Shown in pieces: positions 7,719 through 16,496 of a DNA stretch of 64,000 nucleotides. The translations under genes and the position numbers were made by a program. The stretch's first letter is position 1. Each line of letters starts with the position of its first letter. Under the pieces are notes generated by a model that was given only the letters and a program-made list of their open reading frames with translations, did not search any database and was not told where the DNA came from. This DNA comes from Sphingobacterium sp. UGAL515B_05 (GTDB lineage: Bacteria; Bacteroidota; Bacteroidia; Sphingobacteriales; Sphingobacteriaceae): positions 496,001-560,000 of the forward strand of contig NZ_CP109907.1 of NCBI RefSeq assembly GCF_033097525.1, in the 5' to 3' direction.

Positions 7719-9959
7719 ATGGACAATCCTCATTTTTTAAATTGCGATCAAGAACCTATTCATCTCTGTGGTCACGTACAAAACTTTGGTTGTCTTATCG
7801 TGTTTGACAAATTCCACAACTGTATTGGTTGGAGTGAAAATTGCCAGGAAATAGGCTTTCCAAGGGAATGCTTGCACAATGGCTTGCATCTATCAACATT
7901 CATTAGCAATCTTAATTTATCTCATCCCATTGATTTAGATCGGGTATTACTGGATAACGTAGAAATCTTCAAACACAGATACGTATCAGATATTCATTTG
8001 CAAAATGGAACCTATTATCTTAGCATCTATCCTTTTGACGACAAGATATTTATTGAAATAGAAAAGCACCAGTCGCAATCACATCAATTCAAGAACATCT
8101 ACCATTATGCCCAACATATCAACAATGGTAAAGACATCTGGAAAGCATTGGCAGACAATATTTATACAGTCACGGGATATGACCGTGTAATGATCTACAA
8201 ATTTTCAAAAAATGGAGATGGCAAAGTCATTGCCGAGCATGTGTCTGAAGGCCTCGAACCTCTTTTGGGATATCACTATCCAGAATTTGATATTCCTCAA
8301 CAAGCACGTTTGCTCTACACAAAAATTTTTGCACGAGTAACTCCGGATGTAGATGCTAAACCAATTCCTGTTCTCGGTATTAACCCGGAGATGCTTGACC
8401 TTTCCATGACAGGCATACGTGCAATGTCTCCAATTCATCTTCAATATCTTCGTAATGCACAGGTTCGTGCTAGCGGAAGTTTTTCTATTATCATTAATGG
8501 TAAGTTGTGGGGATTAGTCGCCTGTCAAAATACCATACCCAAAACTATTGATTTAGCGCAAAGACATCTCTCCGTTTTTATAGTTCAATACGCCGTAAAC
8601 AGCTTTTTGGCTAATAAGCAGATTGCAGAAAACAACTTTAAACTTAAAATTAAAAGCATAGAATTTGAAATCAGACAGAGCCTTTTTTCAAAGCAGGATC
8701 TCCATGGGGTCATCGGATCCCTTAGCCCCCGCTTAATGGACATTCTAAGAGCAGATGGAATCGCATTCAAATACCATAACAAATGGCATATAACAGGCAG
8801 TACACCACATTTGAACAGTATTCAAGCGATAGAAAACAGTTTGATTACTAATAACGCAAACGAATTATTTTGGCAATCTGATTTTAAATGGCCCGACAAC
8901 GATATTAAGGATTTATCTCACTTTTCCGGTATAGCTAAAATAGACTTGGAATATAAACTGGATTTTAAGATCTATTTTTTTCGAGAAGAAGTAAAAATTG
9001 AAGAAATTTGGGCCGGACAACCGAAAAAAGAATTTATTTATGACCCTAACAAACCGATAAATTTCCCATCTCCACGCACATCATTTGAGGCATGGAAAAG
9101 GACAGTATGCGGAACTGCGCCAAAATGGACTGAATGGGAAATTGACTTCTTAAAAAAACTAAGCATTATACTACAGGAAGCCTGTGTAAAAAAAATAACG
9201 GAGATTCAAGCACTTAATGAAAAATTGGTTGAGATCAACAATATCCTTGAAACATTTAGTTATACGCTCAGCCACGATTTAAAAAATCCACTGGCTGCCC
9301 TACAGATGACAGCACAAATGATCCGCGACCGTCCTGGATTAAGTCAGGAGTTTTTGGGAAAAGCCGGTAAAAACATGATGGAAGCAATTCAGTTAATGAA
9401 TAACATGCTGGATAAAACCGTTGATTTCGCTCGTACAAAAAGCTATGATTTCGAATATGAACCTGTTTACCCCGAGCGCTTTATCCAAAATATTATTGAT
9501 GATTGTAAAGTCAGATATAATATAGGAAAACTGCAATTTCAAAAAGGTAAGACGCTGCCTATTGACGGTGAAAAAACATTGATCTATCAATTGTTTTTGA
9601 ACCTTTTGGGCAATGCAATAAAATATAGCAGCAATAAGGGAACTCCAATTATTGGTGTAGATAGTGTTGATTATGGAAATACGATCGTCTATAAAGTCTG
9701 GGACAATGGTATCGGAATCTCCGCAGAAGAAACTGAACGGATTTTCGAGATTTTCCATCGTCTGCCTAACGCGATACAATTTGATGGTTCCGGGGTAGGG
9801 TTATCCATTGTCAAAAGAATCGTGGAGCGGCTTAATGCAAAAATCACGGTGGAAAGTACATTGAACGAGGGAACAACCTTTAATATTCATTTCCCTAAGA
9901 AAAATAAAGATTTAAAATCTACCTTACCGACAAATCCATACCAGAACGAAGCAACATAA
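7719..9959 (+). CDS. bphP: Bacteriophytochrome sensor histidine kinase
   Basis: A 746-residue red-light-sensor-type kinase with PAS (about 5-110), GAF (about 130-300), PHY (about 310-495), HisKA and HATPase domains. Cys9 in NCDQEPIH fits the biliverdin-binding Cys. The GAF domain has the DIP motif (191-193) and His240 in SPIHLQYLRN. The PHY tongue keeps WAG (431-433) and PRTSF (452-456). The kinase has H519 in SHDLKNPL, WDNGIG (661-666) and DGSGVGLS. One oddity: the position of the second conserved GAF His (LWGLIACHH in relatives) is Gln270 here (LWGLVACQN), which may change the chromophore pocket. No heme oxygenase or response regulator is nearby, so the partner must be elsewhere. Confidence 0.9.
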   Translation: MDNPHFLNCDQEPIHLCGHVQNFGCLIVFDKFHNCIGWSENCQEIGFPRECLHNGLHLSTFISNLNLSHPIDLDRVLLDNVEIFKHRYVSDIHLQNGTYYLSIYPFDDKIFIEIEKHQSQSHQFKNIYHYAQHINNGKDIWKALADNIYTVTGYDRVMIYKFSKNGDGKVIAEHVSEGLEPLLGYHYPEFDIPQQARLLYTKIFARVTPDVDAKPIPVLGINPEMLDLSMTGIRAMSPIHLQYLRNAQVRASGSFSIIINGKLWGLVACQNTIPKTIDLAQRHLSVFIVQYAVNSFLANKQIAENNFKLKIKSIEFEIRQSLFSKQDLHGVIGSLSPRLMDILRADGIAFKYHNKWHITGSTPHLNSIQAIENSLITNNANELFWQSDFKWPDNDIKDLSHFSGIAKIDLEYKLDFKIYFFREEVKIEEIWAGQPKKEFIYDPNKPINFPSPRTSFEAWKRTVCGTAPKWTEWEIDFLKKLSIILQEACVKKITEIQALNEKLVEINNILETFSYTLSHDLKNPLAALQMTAQMIRDRPGLSQEFLGKAGKNMMEAIQLMNNMLDKTVDFARTKSYDFEYEPVYPERFIQNIIDDCKVRYNIGKLQFQKGKTLPIDGEKTLIYQLFLNLLGNAIKYSSNKGTPIIGVDSVDYGNTIVYKVWDNGIGISAEETERIFEIFHRLPNAIQFDGSGVGLSIVKRIVERLNAKITVESTLNEGTTFNIHFPKKNKDLKSTLPTNPYQNEAT

Positions 9960-10091
9960 GCCTTTCAGCATTTTATTTATTAAATTAGCATAGCGAACCT
10001 ACACGCAACAGGTTAATCAAACAAAACCAAATATACGATTGTTTGGCATCGTCATAATGCCTGACAGGATTGACGCTTGATTTATATGACA

Positions 10092-10961
10092 ATGAAAAAG
10101 TTGACTTTATTAGTTGGAAACGACATCAATAATATTTCACCAGGGATCAGCTGGAGTGATCTACTACACAATATCAAAGAAAAATATAAGGTTAGTTCAT
10201 TAGAAAATGGACAAAAGCCCTTCCCTATGTTGTATGAAGAAATATTCCTTCATGCGATAAAAGAAAAACATATCAATGAGAGAGAGCTTAAAACCTATAT
10301 CGCTGATTGTGTTTCTCAGATCAACCAAAACGAAATACACCAATTAATCCGGGATTTCCCGACCGAAAACATCATTACTACGAATTATGAATTTAGTTTG
10401 GAAGGGAAAATCACAACCACTAATACGGGACTAATTCGCGAAACGACGTACAGTATATTTCGTAAACACGAAAACGAGAACAAAAACTATTGGCATATAC
10501 ATGGTGACTGTCTAAACCCGTCGTCCATTAATCTCGGCTATGAGCATTATTGTGGACAATTGCAAAAAATGAGAGATTATGTCGTTAATGGAACAAATTA
10601 CAGTTCGGAAACTGTTTATAAGCATGCTCTGATTAAACGATTAAGTCAGAATAAGGATACCAAGCTCCAATCGTGGATTGATCTATTTTTTACTCAAGAT
10701 ATCCACATCTTGGGTCTTTCTCTTGATTTTGTCGAAATAGATCTTTGGTGGCTTTTAACTTATCGTGCACGACATAAATATTATAGACGAAGTAGCTTTA
10801 TTAAAAATCAATTATTTTATTACACAACAAAAAAGTGGTATGGGCTTTCCAAAGATAAAATGCAGTTACTTCAGGCAAACGATGTTGAAATCATTGTAAT
10901 TGACGAGTCTGATAAGACTAGGTATTACAAAAAGGTACTGGATGCAATAAAAAAGATATGA
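10092..10961 (+). CDS. Stand-alone SIR2-like protein, possible NADase
   Basis: About 289 residues from the ATG at 10092; TTG at 10077 and ATG at 10086 are alternative starts. SIR2-like signatures, numbered from 10092: GND near residue 9 in place of the usual GAG, TTNYE (Asn98, the position of the NAD-binding Asn), WHIHGD (His137, catalytic His position) and GLSLDFVEIDLWWLL as the late Rossmann motif. The protein has no second domain. Such SIR2-like domains occur in antiphage systems as NAD-depleting effectors, but many stand-alone members are uncharacterised. No defence partner is adjacent: phytochrome is upstream and a monooxygenase operon converges downstream. Confidence 0.7.
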   Translation: MKKLTLLVGNDINNISPGISWSDLLHNIKEKYKVSSLENGQKPFPMLYEEIFLHAIKEKHINERELKTYIADCVSQINQNEIHQLIRDFPTENIITTNYEFSLEGKITTTNTGLIRETTYSIFRKHENENKNYWHIHGDCLNPSSINLGYEHYCGQLQKMRDYVVNGTNYSSETVYKHALIKRLSQNKDTKLQSWIDLFFTQDIHILGLSLDFVEIDLWWLLTYRARHKYYRRSSFIKNQLFYYTTKKWYGLSKDKMQLLQANDVEIIVIDESDKTRYYKKVLDAIKKI

Positions 10962-11067
10962 GTTTTCCAACAAAGCATAACTGGGAAGTGGACCCATTAG
11001 CAAATTCTCAAGAGTAAAACCTCTAAAATAGCTCACTTTTGAAGAAAACAAAATTCATAATCAGCAA

Positions 11068-11122
11068 GCCTTTTTCGGGCAATCCATAAAGACTAATCTT
11101 TTATGGATTGCCCGAAAAAGGC
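11068..11122. repeat. Perfect 23-bp inverted repeat spanning the end of the monooxygenase gene
   Basis: Bases 11068-11090 and 11100-11122 are exact reverse complements around a 9-nt loop (GACTAATCT). The right arm encodes the last residues of the monooxygenase and the loop contains its stop codon. The left arm lies in the short space before the convergent SIR2-like gene. It probably acts as a terminator, although no long T run follows the stem on either strand. Confidence 0.75.
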
Positions 11123-12250
11123 CAACATAGTCGACAAAGCGTTTGTCGAGTGCATTCTATCACTATTTTCCAAGGTATCTTGTGTTGCTTCAGCACCACG
11201 TCTTATCATATCTTTTTCAAAATATCCTATTGCGTCCAACAAAGTTTCGTGTTTCCCATTTGTTAAACATTCAGTTAACTCAAATGCATCTTGCATCGCT
11301 ACATTTGCTCCTTCGCCAGCAAATGGCGGCATACGATGGGCTGCATCCCCTATTATTGTAAGATTAGTCTGCGTTTCCCAATTTTGATCAAGTGGAAAAT
11401 AATATTGGGGACGAGGGATAAACTGAACACTGTCATTCGTAAAGAACTCATACCAACTCGAGTCCCATCCTGAGAAATAATTCTTAAACCAATGCAACAC
11501 TTGCTTTTTATCCCGAAAATCAACAGCAATCTTCTCCAGTTCGTTTTCCGGCATTTTTGTACTCGCCACAAACATCACTGAACCATCTTCTTTTGTACCG
11601 TATCCAATAAATTGCCCTTCACCGAAAGCCATCACTTTTCCTCCTTTTGTTAATTCAAAAAGATTTGGCACATTTTTTTTTGCCTCATAAATATTACCCT
11701 CAATTAAGGTAATTCCAGCATACACAGCTTTTACATCGCTTAAATAGGGGCGAACCTTTGAGTTGGCTCCATCCGCACCTATTACAAGATCTGCATAGGC
11801 ATCCTGCTTATTCTTAAAGGACAATAGCCAGCCCTCTCCAGACTTCTCCATGGCTACGAATTGGCTATCCCAGATCACAGTCCTTTCTTCCAGGGAATTT
11901 AGCAAGATATCTCGCAATGGTGCACGATCAATTTCTGGTCGATTTTCAGCTGCCGATACATGGTCATCGTGGTCATCAAATTTTACAACGAGCCCCTTAT
12001 CGACAATGCGTAGCTTACTAGCTGTTGGACGATGATATTTATAGAATTCCGCTAGAAGTCCTGCGCGTTTCATTGCTTCGAGCCCAGTTCCTTCATGGAG
12101 ATCCAATGTAGAACCCTGGACACGAATATTCCGGTTTAAATCCCGTTCATAAACAGATACATCAGCCCCATGTAACTGTAATAAGCGAGCCAAGGTTAGC
12201 CCTCCCATTCCACCGCCAACTATTGCTATTTTCTTATTTTGTGTTAACAT
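11093..12250 (-). CDS. TetX-like FAD-dependent monooxygenase
   Basis: A 385-residue group A flavin monooxygenase. The FAD dinucleotide fold is GGGMGG (12-17), followed by VSVYERD; a second flavin motif, GDAAHRMPPFAGEGAN, starts near 301. Several stretches parallel Tet(X), the tetracycline-degrading enzyme of Bacteroidota: TLDLHEGTGLEAMKRAGLL, RAPLRDILLNSLEERTVIWD and the GDAAH region. Overall similarity looks moderate, so tetracycline inactivation is a possibility and not a call; ordinary aromatic or antibiotic-like substrates are equally possible. It follows an AraC regulator by 30 bases and is probably co-transcribed with it. The 3' end is embedded in a 23-bp inverted repeat. Confidence 0.85.
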   Translation of the reverse strand: MLTQNKKIAIVGGGMGGLTLARLLQLHGADVSVYERDLNRNIRVQGSTLDLHEGTGLEAMKRAGLLAEFYKYHRPTASKLRIVDKGLVVKFDDHDDHVSAAENRPEIDRAPLRDILLNSLEERTVIWDSQFVAMEKSGEGWLLSFKNKQDAYADLVIGADGANSKVRPYLSDVKAVYAGITLIEGNIYEAKKNVPNLFELTKGGKVMAFGEGQFIGYGTKEDGSVMFVASTKMPENELEKIAVDFRDKKQVLHWFKNYFSGWDSSWYEFFTNDSVQFIPRPQYYFPLDQNWETQTNLTIIGDAAHRMPPFAGEGANVAMQDAFELTECLTNGKHETLLDAIGYFEKDMIRRGAEATQDTLENSDRMHSTNALSTMLAFFGQSIKD

Positions 12251-12280
12251 CCTATTTGTTTAAAATTTATAAAAACAAAG

Positions 12281-13045
12281 CTAATGAGATGTCAAAGACG
12301 ATAATAGTATAAATCGGTCGTTTTTATTTTTCAACAATTCTTTGGGGACAACTCCCGAAAAACGTTTAATCTCTTTGATAAAATGAGTCTGATCGAAAAA
12401 ATGCTCACCCGGGCTGAGCTTTCCTTTTACAATATGATCTAATGAGGACCTAAAACGTAGGATATTACAATATGCCTTTAGGGAAAGTCCAAATCGCTGA
12501 TTAAAATAACGGTTGATCTGCCTACTGTTCCAAAAAACCTTTTCGGAGAGTTCAGCGATGGGAATTGTTCCATTACTCTTGTAAATTAGATCAAATAATT
12601 TACGCTTTCGTTCATCAATATCATTTGGAATCAGTGATTTAATTTTATTTACTGCTTTATCTACAAATTGGTCAAAGCTCACTAAATCCTGTTCTGAAAA
12701 TCCCCAAAAATCCTGTACTAAAAACTTACCTGAATTGATAATATCCACAATATTTTCACGCAAAAGATATTCTACGGCAAGCAATTTAAAGCTGATACAA
12801 AATAATTGTCCATCTACAGGAATAGTCGCCTCTTCATGGGGCTGTGTTCCCAACCCCAATAAAATAATCCGAAATTCATCTATTGCCGATTTAAAAAGAA
12901 ACAAATCGACACGTCCATCTGGTAAACCGATCGTTTCTTTCTTTACCCCGGTTTCATTGCGCAAGCACCAAAAGCTATCCACAAAGCATGCAAGTTCTTC
13001 ACTAGGTGCAATCAATGTATAAAGTAGACCATCTTCCATGTTCAA
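12281..13045 (-). CDS. AraC family regulator upstream of the TetX-like gene
   Basis: A 254-residue regulator. The N-terminal part (about 10-130) resembles the DUF6597 sensor seen in related AraC proteins (LPDGRVDLFLF). The C-terminal part carries an AraC-type DNA-binding domain from about 155: AELSEKVFWNSRQINRYFNQRFGLS, then a second helix-turn-helix with HFFDQTHFIKEIKRFSGVVPKEL. A second Met codon lies two residues in. It precedes the flavin monooxygenase gene by 30 bases on the same strand, so it is the likely regulator of that operon. No consensus promoter was found in the 275 bases upstream. Confidence 0.85.
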   Translation of the reverse strand: MNMEDGLLYTLIAPSEELACFVDSFWCLRNETGVKKETIGLPDGRVDLFLFKSAIDEFRIILLGLGTQPHEEATIPVDGQLFCISFKLLAVEYLLRENIVDIINSGKFLVQDFWGFSEQDLVSFDQFVDKAVNKIKSLIPNDIDERKRKLFDLIYKSNGTIPIAELSEKVFWNSRQINRYFNQRFGLSLKAYCNILRFRSSLDHIVKGKLSPGEHFFDQTHFIKEIKRFSGVVPKELLKNKNDRFILLSSLTSH

Positions 13046-13320
13046 TTGTAATTAACAGATTATTTTATGGAATATTTAATTCAATAGCTTAAAATTAACG
13101 ATTATATCTTAAGATTGTCCTCAGGGAATTCAAAAAACACACGTCAAAAAAAACACTTATAAACCAGAAAAACAAATATTTATAACATATAAAATATTTT
13201 TAAAAATCGATTTTGAGAAATAAAAAAAATAAATCATTTTTGCTATCGTTTAGCTGAGATTAACAGGAAAAGTAAGACCATAACAAATTACCTTTCGAAT
13301 TTTATTTTTATTGATTCTCT

Positions 13321-14550
13321 ATGTCATATCAAAGAATTGCCTATTTCTTTTTGGGCGTAATATTGTGTATTAGTTGTAAAAGAGATATTCACCCCGGAGC
13401 TGTGCCGCCCGATCCAGAAATCATCGAAAAGGATAAACTACCTATCCCAGCAGGCTTTACCAATGATCTTGCTACCATAAAAATTAATGCTATTGCCAAT
13501 GCAAATCAACCAGGTGAAGAGCAACCTTTTTTGATACGAGATATTTCCGGAAATAATGCGAGTTACTGCCATCCCGATGTGGAATATTTTCCAACAGGTT
13601 TCAATGGATACAAATATTGGATGGTATTCACCCCTTATTTTGGAATAATAGGATCTGACCGAACAGCATCATTGTATGAGAATCCCACAGTGGTGGTGTC
13701 TAATGATGGGAAAGAATGGATTACTCCAGCTGGGCTGGCAAACCCTATTCAGAGACGTCCGGCGTTGGAAGACTCATTCATACAAAAAGATGGCAGCCCT
13801 AACCAGGGATATTGGTCTGATGTAGACTGGAACTTTAACGGAAAAGAATTCGAATTATATTATAGAGGCTGCTTTTTCTCCAGCAAAATTTTAAAAAAAT
13901 GGGGTGCCAAAAGTGCAAACAACACTAAAAAATTAAACGAAGAAGCGGAACGTGTTATTGTAAGACAAACGTCAAAAAATGGGATTGACTGGACACCGCT
14001 CGAACTCGTGTATAATAGTAATGAACCTACTTCTTTCCAAGACAACCACATCCTTTCACCAACATTTGTGAGAAATTCGACAAATATAATAACGAGCTAC
14101 GAAGTGGATTTTATGCCAAGCTACAAAGCTCCAATTATGACCAATATCCTATCGCGTATTTCTACAAATGGCTTAGATTTTACCGCTTATCGCGACAGTA
14201 AGAAAGTTGAATTTATGAATAAACCTTGGCTAGAATTCAGCAAGGGATATTCGACTTGGCATCTGCAAGGCTCGTATATTGATGGGTATTACTTTCTATG
14301 TCTGGCAATTGGAAACGTAGATCGATTTACCTCAGATATGAATTATCTAGCCTATTCAAAGGATGGTCTACACTTTCGCGTCTTCGAAAAACCTTTAGCC
14401 GCGGCCAATGTATACCGCTCTTCTGTATTCCCAAAAACCTCTTCCTCAAAAAGCATTGAATTTGGTGCTGTAATTGGTTATAAGTCCGGAGCCTTTGGCT
14501 ACCGTGAATTCACCATCAACAAACAGGTACTGGAAGATGGTTTAAAATAA
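13321..14550 (+). CDS. Beta-propeller-like surface lipoprotein (glycoside hydrolase-like)
   Basis: A 409-residue protein with a signal peptide and lipobox at Cys19 (LCISC, then KRD). The body shows repeated beta motifs of a five-bladed propeller kind: HPDVEYFPTGFNGYKYWMVF, ENPTVVVSNDGKEWITP, RQTSKNGIDWTPLELV and LAYSKDGLHFRVF. SxDGxxW-type repeats with an ENP motif are seen in sialidase-like and GH43-like folds and in related uncharacterised carbohydrate-active proteins. I cannot place catalytic acids with confidence. The AraC gene that starts 31 bases downstream on the same strand may be in the same transcript and may control its expression. Confidence 0.7.
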   Translation: MSYQRIAYFFLGVILCISCKRDIHPGAVPPDPEIIEKDKLPIPAGFTNDLATIKINAIANANQPGEEQPFLIRDISGNNASYCHPDVEYFPTGFNGYKYWMVFTPYFGIIGSDRTASLYENPTVVVSNDGKEWITPAGLANPIQRRPALEDSFIQKDGSPNQGYWSDVDWNFNGKEFELYYRGCFFSSKILKKWGAKSANNTKKLNEEAERVIVRQTSKNGIDWTPLELVYNSNEPTSFQDNHILSPTFVRNSTNIITSYEVDFMPSYKAPIMTNILSRISTNGLDFTAYRDSKKVEFMNKPWLEFSKGYSTWHLQGSYIDGYYFLCLAIGNVDRFTSDMNYLAYSKDGLHFRVFEKPLAAANVYRSSVFPKTSSSKSIEFGAVIGYKSGAFGYREFTINKQVLEDGLK

Positions 14551-14581
14551 AACACCTATATTTAGGTTCAAAATCATTTCG

Positions 14582-15421
14582 ATGGAGTTATTTCCGACAA
14601 TAGATATTCAAGAATTTAGAAAAGACCACCTTGCAGGTAATCAAGGATATTTATACTCGGAATTACGTGGTGAACATCATATAGCGCGTCCACATCAGCA
14701 TCACTTTTTTTTATTGGTACTTTTTGACCAAGCAGAAGGTGTTCATACGATTGATTTTAAAGATTATCACATTGATCGTCATCAAATCCATATCCTGTTT
14801 CCAAAGCAAGTTCATAGCTGGAAATTAGGGGCCAATACCACTGGCTTCCAATTGATGGTCGATAGAGAATACTTCGAGAAATTTTCGCCCAATTTCCATT
14901 TTTCATTTGCTTACTATCAGCGTAATCCTGTTATCTCACTCTCCAACGAAACATTTGCGCTACTTTATTATGAATTTAATGCAATAAGAAAAGAACTTGA
15001 GGACCACGATTGCGTTCCAGCTATTATCTATTCTCGCACAGCTGTAATCGCATCGATACTAAGCAAAGAGGTACAAAAAGTAGTACAAAATGAACAAAAT
15101 AATGAATCCAATCCACGTCTCTTAAAGCTACAGGAGTTAATTGATATCCATTTTCGACATGAGAAGTCGGTATCTTTCTATGCAAAAGAACTTAATATAT
15201 CCACCCCGCACCTTACTAAAATCTGTCGTCAAAAGCTCGAAGTATCTCCAAGCCAGCTCATTCAACAACGAACTATCTTGGAAGCAAAACGATTGCTACA
15301 GGCAACCGACCTATCTATCAAAGAAATTTCGTTTAAACTTGGTTTCGTCGATTCTGCTTACTTCTCCAATTTCTTCAAACAACATACTGGTATGAATCCA
15401 AAGCAATTTAGAGCGAACTGA
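14582..15421 (+). CDS. AraC family regulator with cupin sensor domain
   Basis: A 279-residue regulator. The N-terminal half has a cupin pattern with a metal or ligand loop (HHIARPHQHHFFLLVLFDQAEG) followed by QIHILFPKQVHSW. The C-terminal AraC domain runs from about residue 180: SVSFYAKELNISTPHLTKICRQ, then LSIKEISFKLGFVDSAYFSNFFKQHTGMNPKQFR. This is the arrangement of sugar- or aromatic-responsive AraC proteins. It starts 31 bases after the propeller-like lipoprotein gene, so a role in carbohydrate sensing is plausible but unproven. Confidence 0.9.
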   Translation: MELFPTIDIQEFRKDHLAGNQGYLYSELRGEHHIARPHQHHFFLLVLFDQAEGVHTIDFKDYHIDRHQIHILFPKQVHSWKLGANTTGFQLMVDREYFEKFSPNFHFSFAYYQRNPVISLSNETFALLYYEFNAIRKELEDHDCVPAIIYSRTAVIASILSKEVQKVVQNEQNNESNPRLLKLQELIDIHFRHEKSVSFYAKELNISTPHLTKICRQKLEVSPSQLIQQRTILEAKRLLQATDLSIKEISFKLGFVDSAYFSNFFKQHTGMNPKQFRAN

Positions 15422-15537
15422 GATTCACCAATACCTCGCATACATTAAATTTTGACCAATATTTCTTCCTTAAAAATAAACAGCAAGTCCATTTGCGGAA
15501 CAAAACTTGTTATTTTCACATCAAAATACCATTATCA

Positions 15538-15875
15538 ATGATAACTGAATTTATTAACCTTGTAGTGGACACAACTCTTTTCATCTTTGGCCAAGGTTCC
15601 GGTAACGAACGGCCACAGAAAAAAAAATAATTTCAAATTTGTGTCTCTCTTTGACGCTAGCTCTTGCTTTGGTTGTTACGCTACTTCGCCACAATCGGAT
15701 TGCACCAATTGATTTATTTTGGATTATACCTGTTAGTTTATTAACGGGTTTCATCCTACTTTTTATCCCGCTTCGACTACGCTGGATAGCACCATGGCCA
15801 ATCGCGACATACATCAAAGCTTCCCTTAGTTTTTCCTGCTTAGTTTGGATTGCAATTCTTATTTTTATCTTTTGA
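15538..15875 (+). CDS. Small membrane protein split by a frameshift at an A9 run
   Basis: Two frames join into one plausible 112-residue protein. ATG at 15538 begins 30 residues ([20 protein letters not shown], then a short polar stretch ending PQKKK) and stops at 15628-15630 directly after nine A residues (15619-15627). A minus-one shift on that run continues as [17 protein letters not shown] through three or four hydrophobic helices ([14 protein letters not shown] between two of them) to the stop at 15875. The downstream part alone would need a TTG start at 15639. Either one A was lost (real mutation or sequencing error) or the A-rich site shifts ribosomes. The family is unknown. nudK follows after 16 bases. 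Confidence 0.5.
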
Positions 15876-15891
15876 CTTTAATGCGCTAAAA

Positions 15892-16473
15892 ATGGCTATA
15901 AAAGATATTAAAATTGTAAAAACTGAAATTCTATCAGACAACTGGTACACTTTAAAAAAAGTGACTTATCAATACAGCAAACCCGATGGCACTTTACAAC
16001 AACAAAGCCGAGAAGCTTATGATCGTGGCAATGGAGCTGTCATTTTACTCTATAATACCAGTACTCAAACGGTCATCTTAACAAGACAATTTCGGATACC
16101 TACCTACATCAACGGGAATGAGTCAGGAATGCTTATCGAAGCTTGTGCAGGTCTTCTTGATCAAGATTCTCCCCACGACTGTATACGGAGGGAAACAGAA
16201 GAAGAAACAGGCTATCAGATCAAGGAAGCAAAAAAGATATTTGAAGCTTATATGTCCCCAGGTTCTGTAACTGAAATTCTACATTTTTTTATAGCAGAAT
16301 ACACCAATAACATGAAAGTTGGCGATGGCGGTGGTTTAGAAGAAGAGGAAGAGCATATTGAAATTCTAGAAATCAATATCGAAGAAGCACTACATATGAT
16401 TGATACAGGTGAAATCAAAGATGGCAAAACCATTATGCTACTACAATATATTCGATTAAAAAATATACTATAG
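15892..16473 (+). CDS. nudK: GDP-mannose pyrophosphatase NudK, Nudix hydrolase
   Basis: A 193-residue Nudix hydrolase. The ATG at 15892 ([20 protein letters not shown]) matches the N-terminus of Escherichia coli NudK, so I prefer it to a start at 15850. Family stretches are [36 protein letters not shown] and the Nudix box from Gly87 to about 109 ([12 protein letters not shown]), then [17 protein letters not shown]. NudK hydrolyses GDP-mannose to GMP and mannose 1-phosphate in the cytoplasm. It lies 16 bases after the split membrane-protein gene and is probably co-transcribed with it. Confidence 0.93.
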   Translation: MAIKDIKIVKTEILSDNWYTLKKVTYQYSKPDGTLQQQSREAYDRGNGAVILLYNTSTQTVILTRQFRIPTYINGNESGMLIEACAGLLDQDSPHDCIRRETEEETGYQIKEAKKIFEAYMSPGSVTEILHFFIAEYTNNMKVGDGGGLEEEEEHIEILEINIEEALHMIDTGEIKDGKTIMLLQYIRLKNIL

Positions 16474-16496
16474 ATGCCTAATTTAGATGATTGGAA

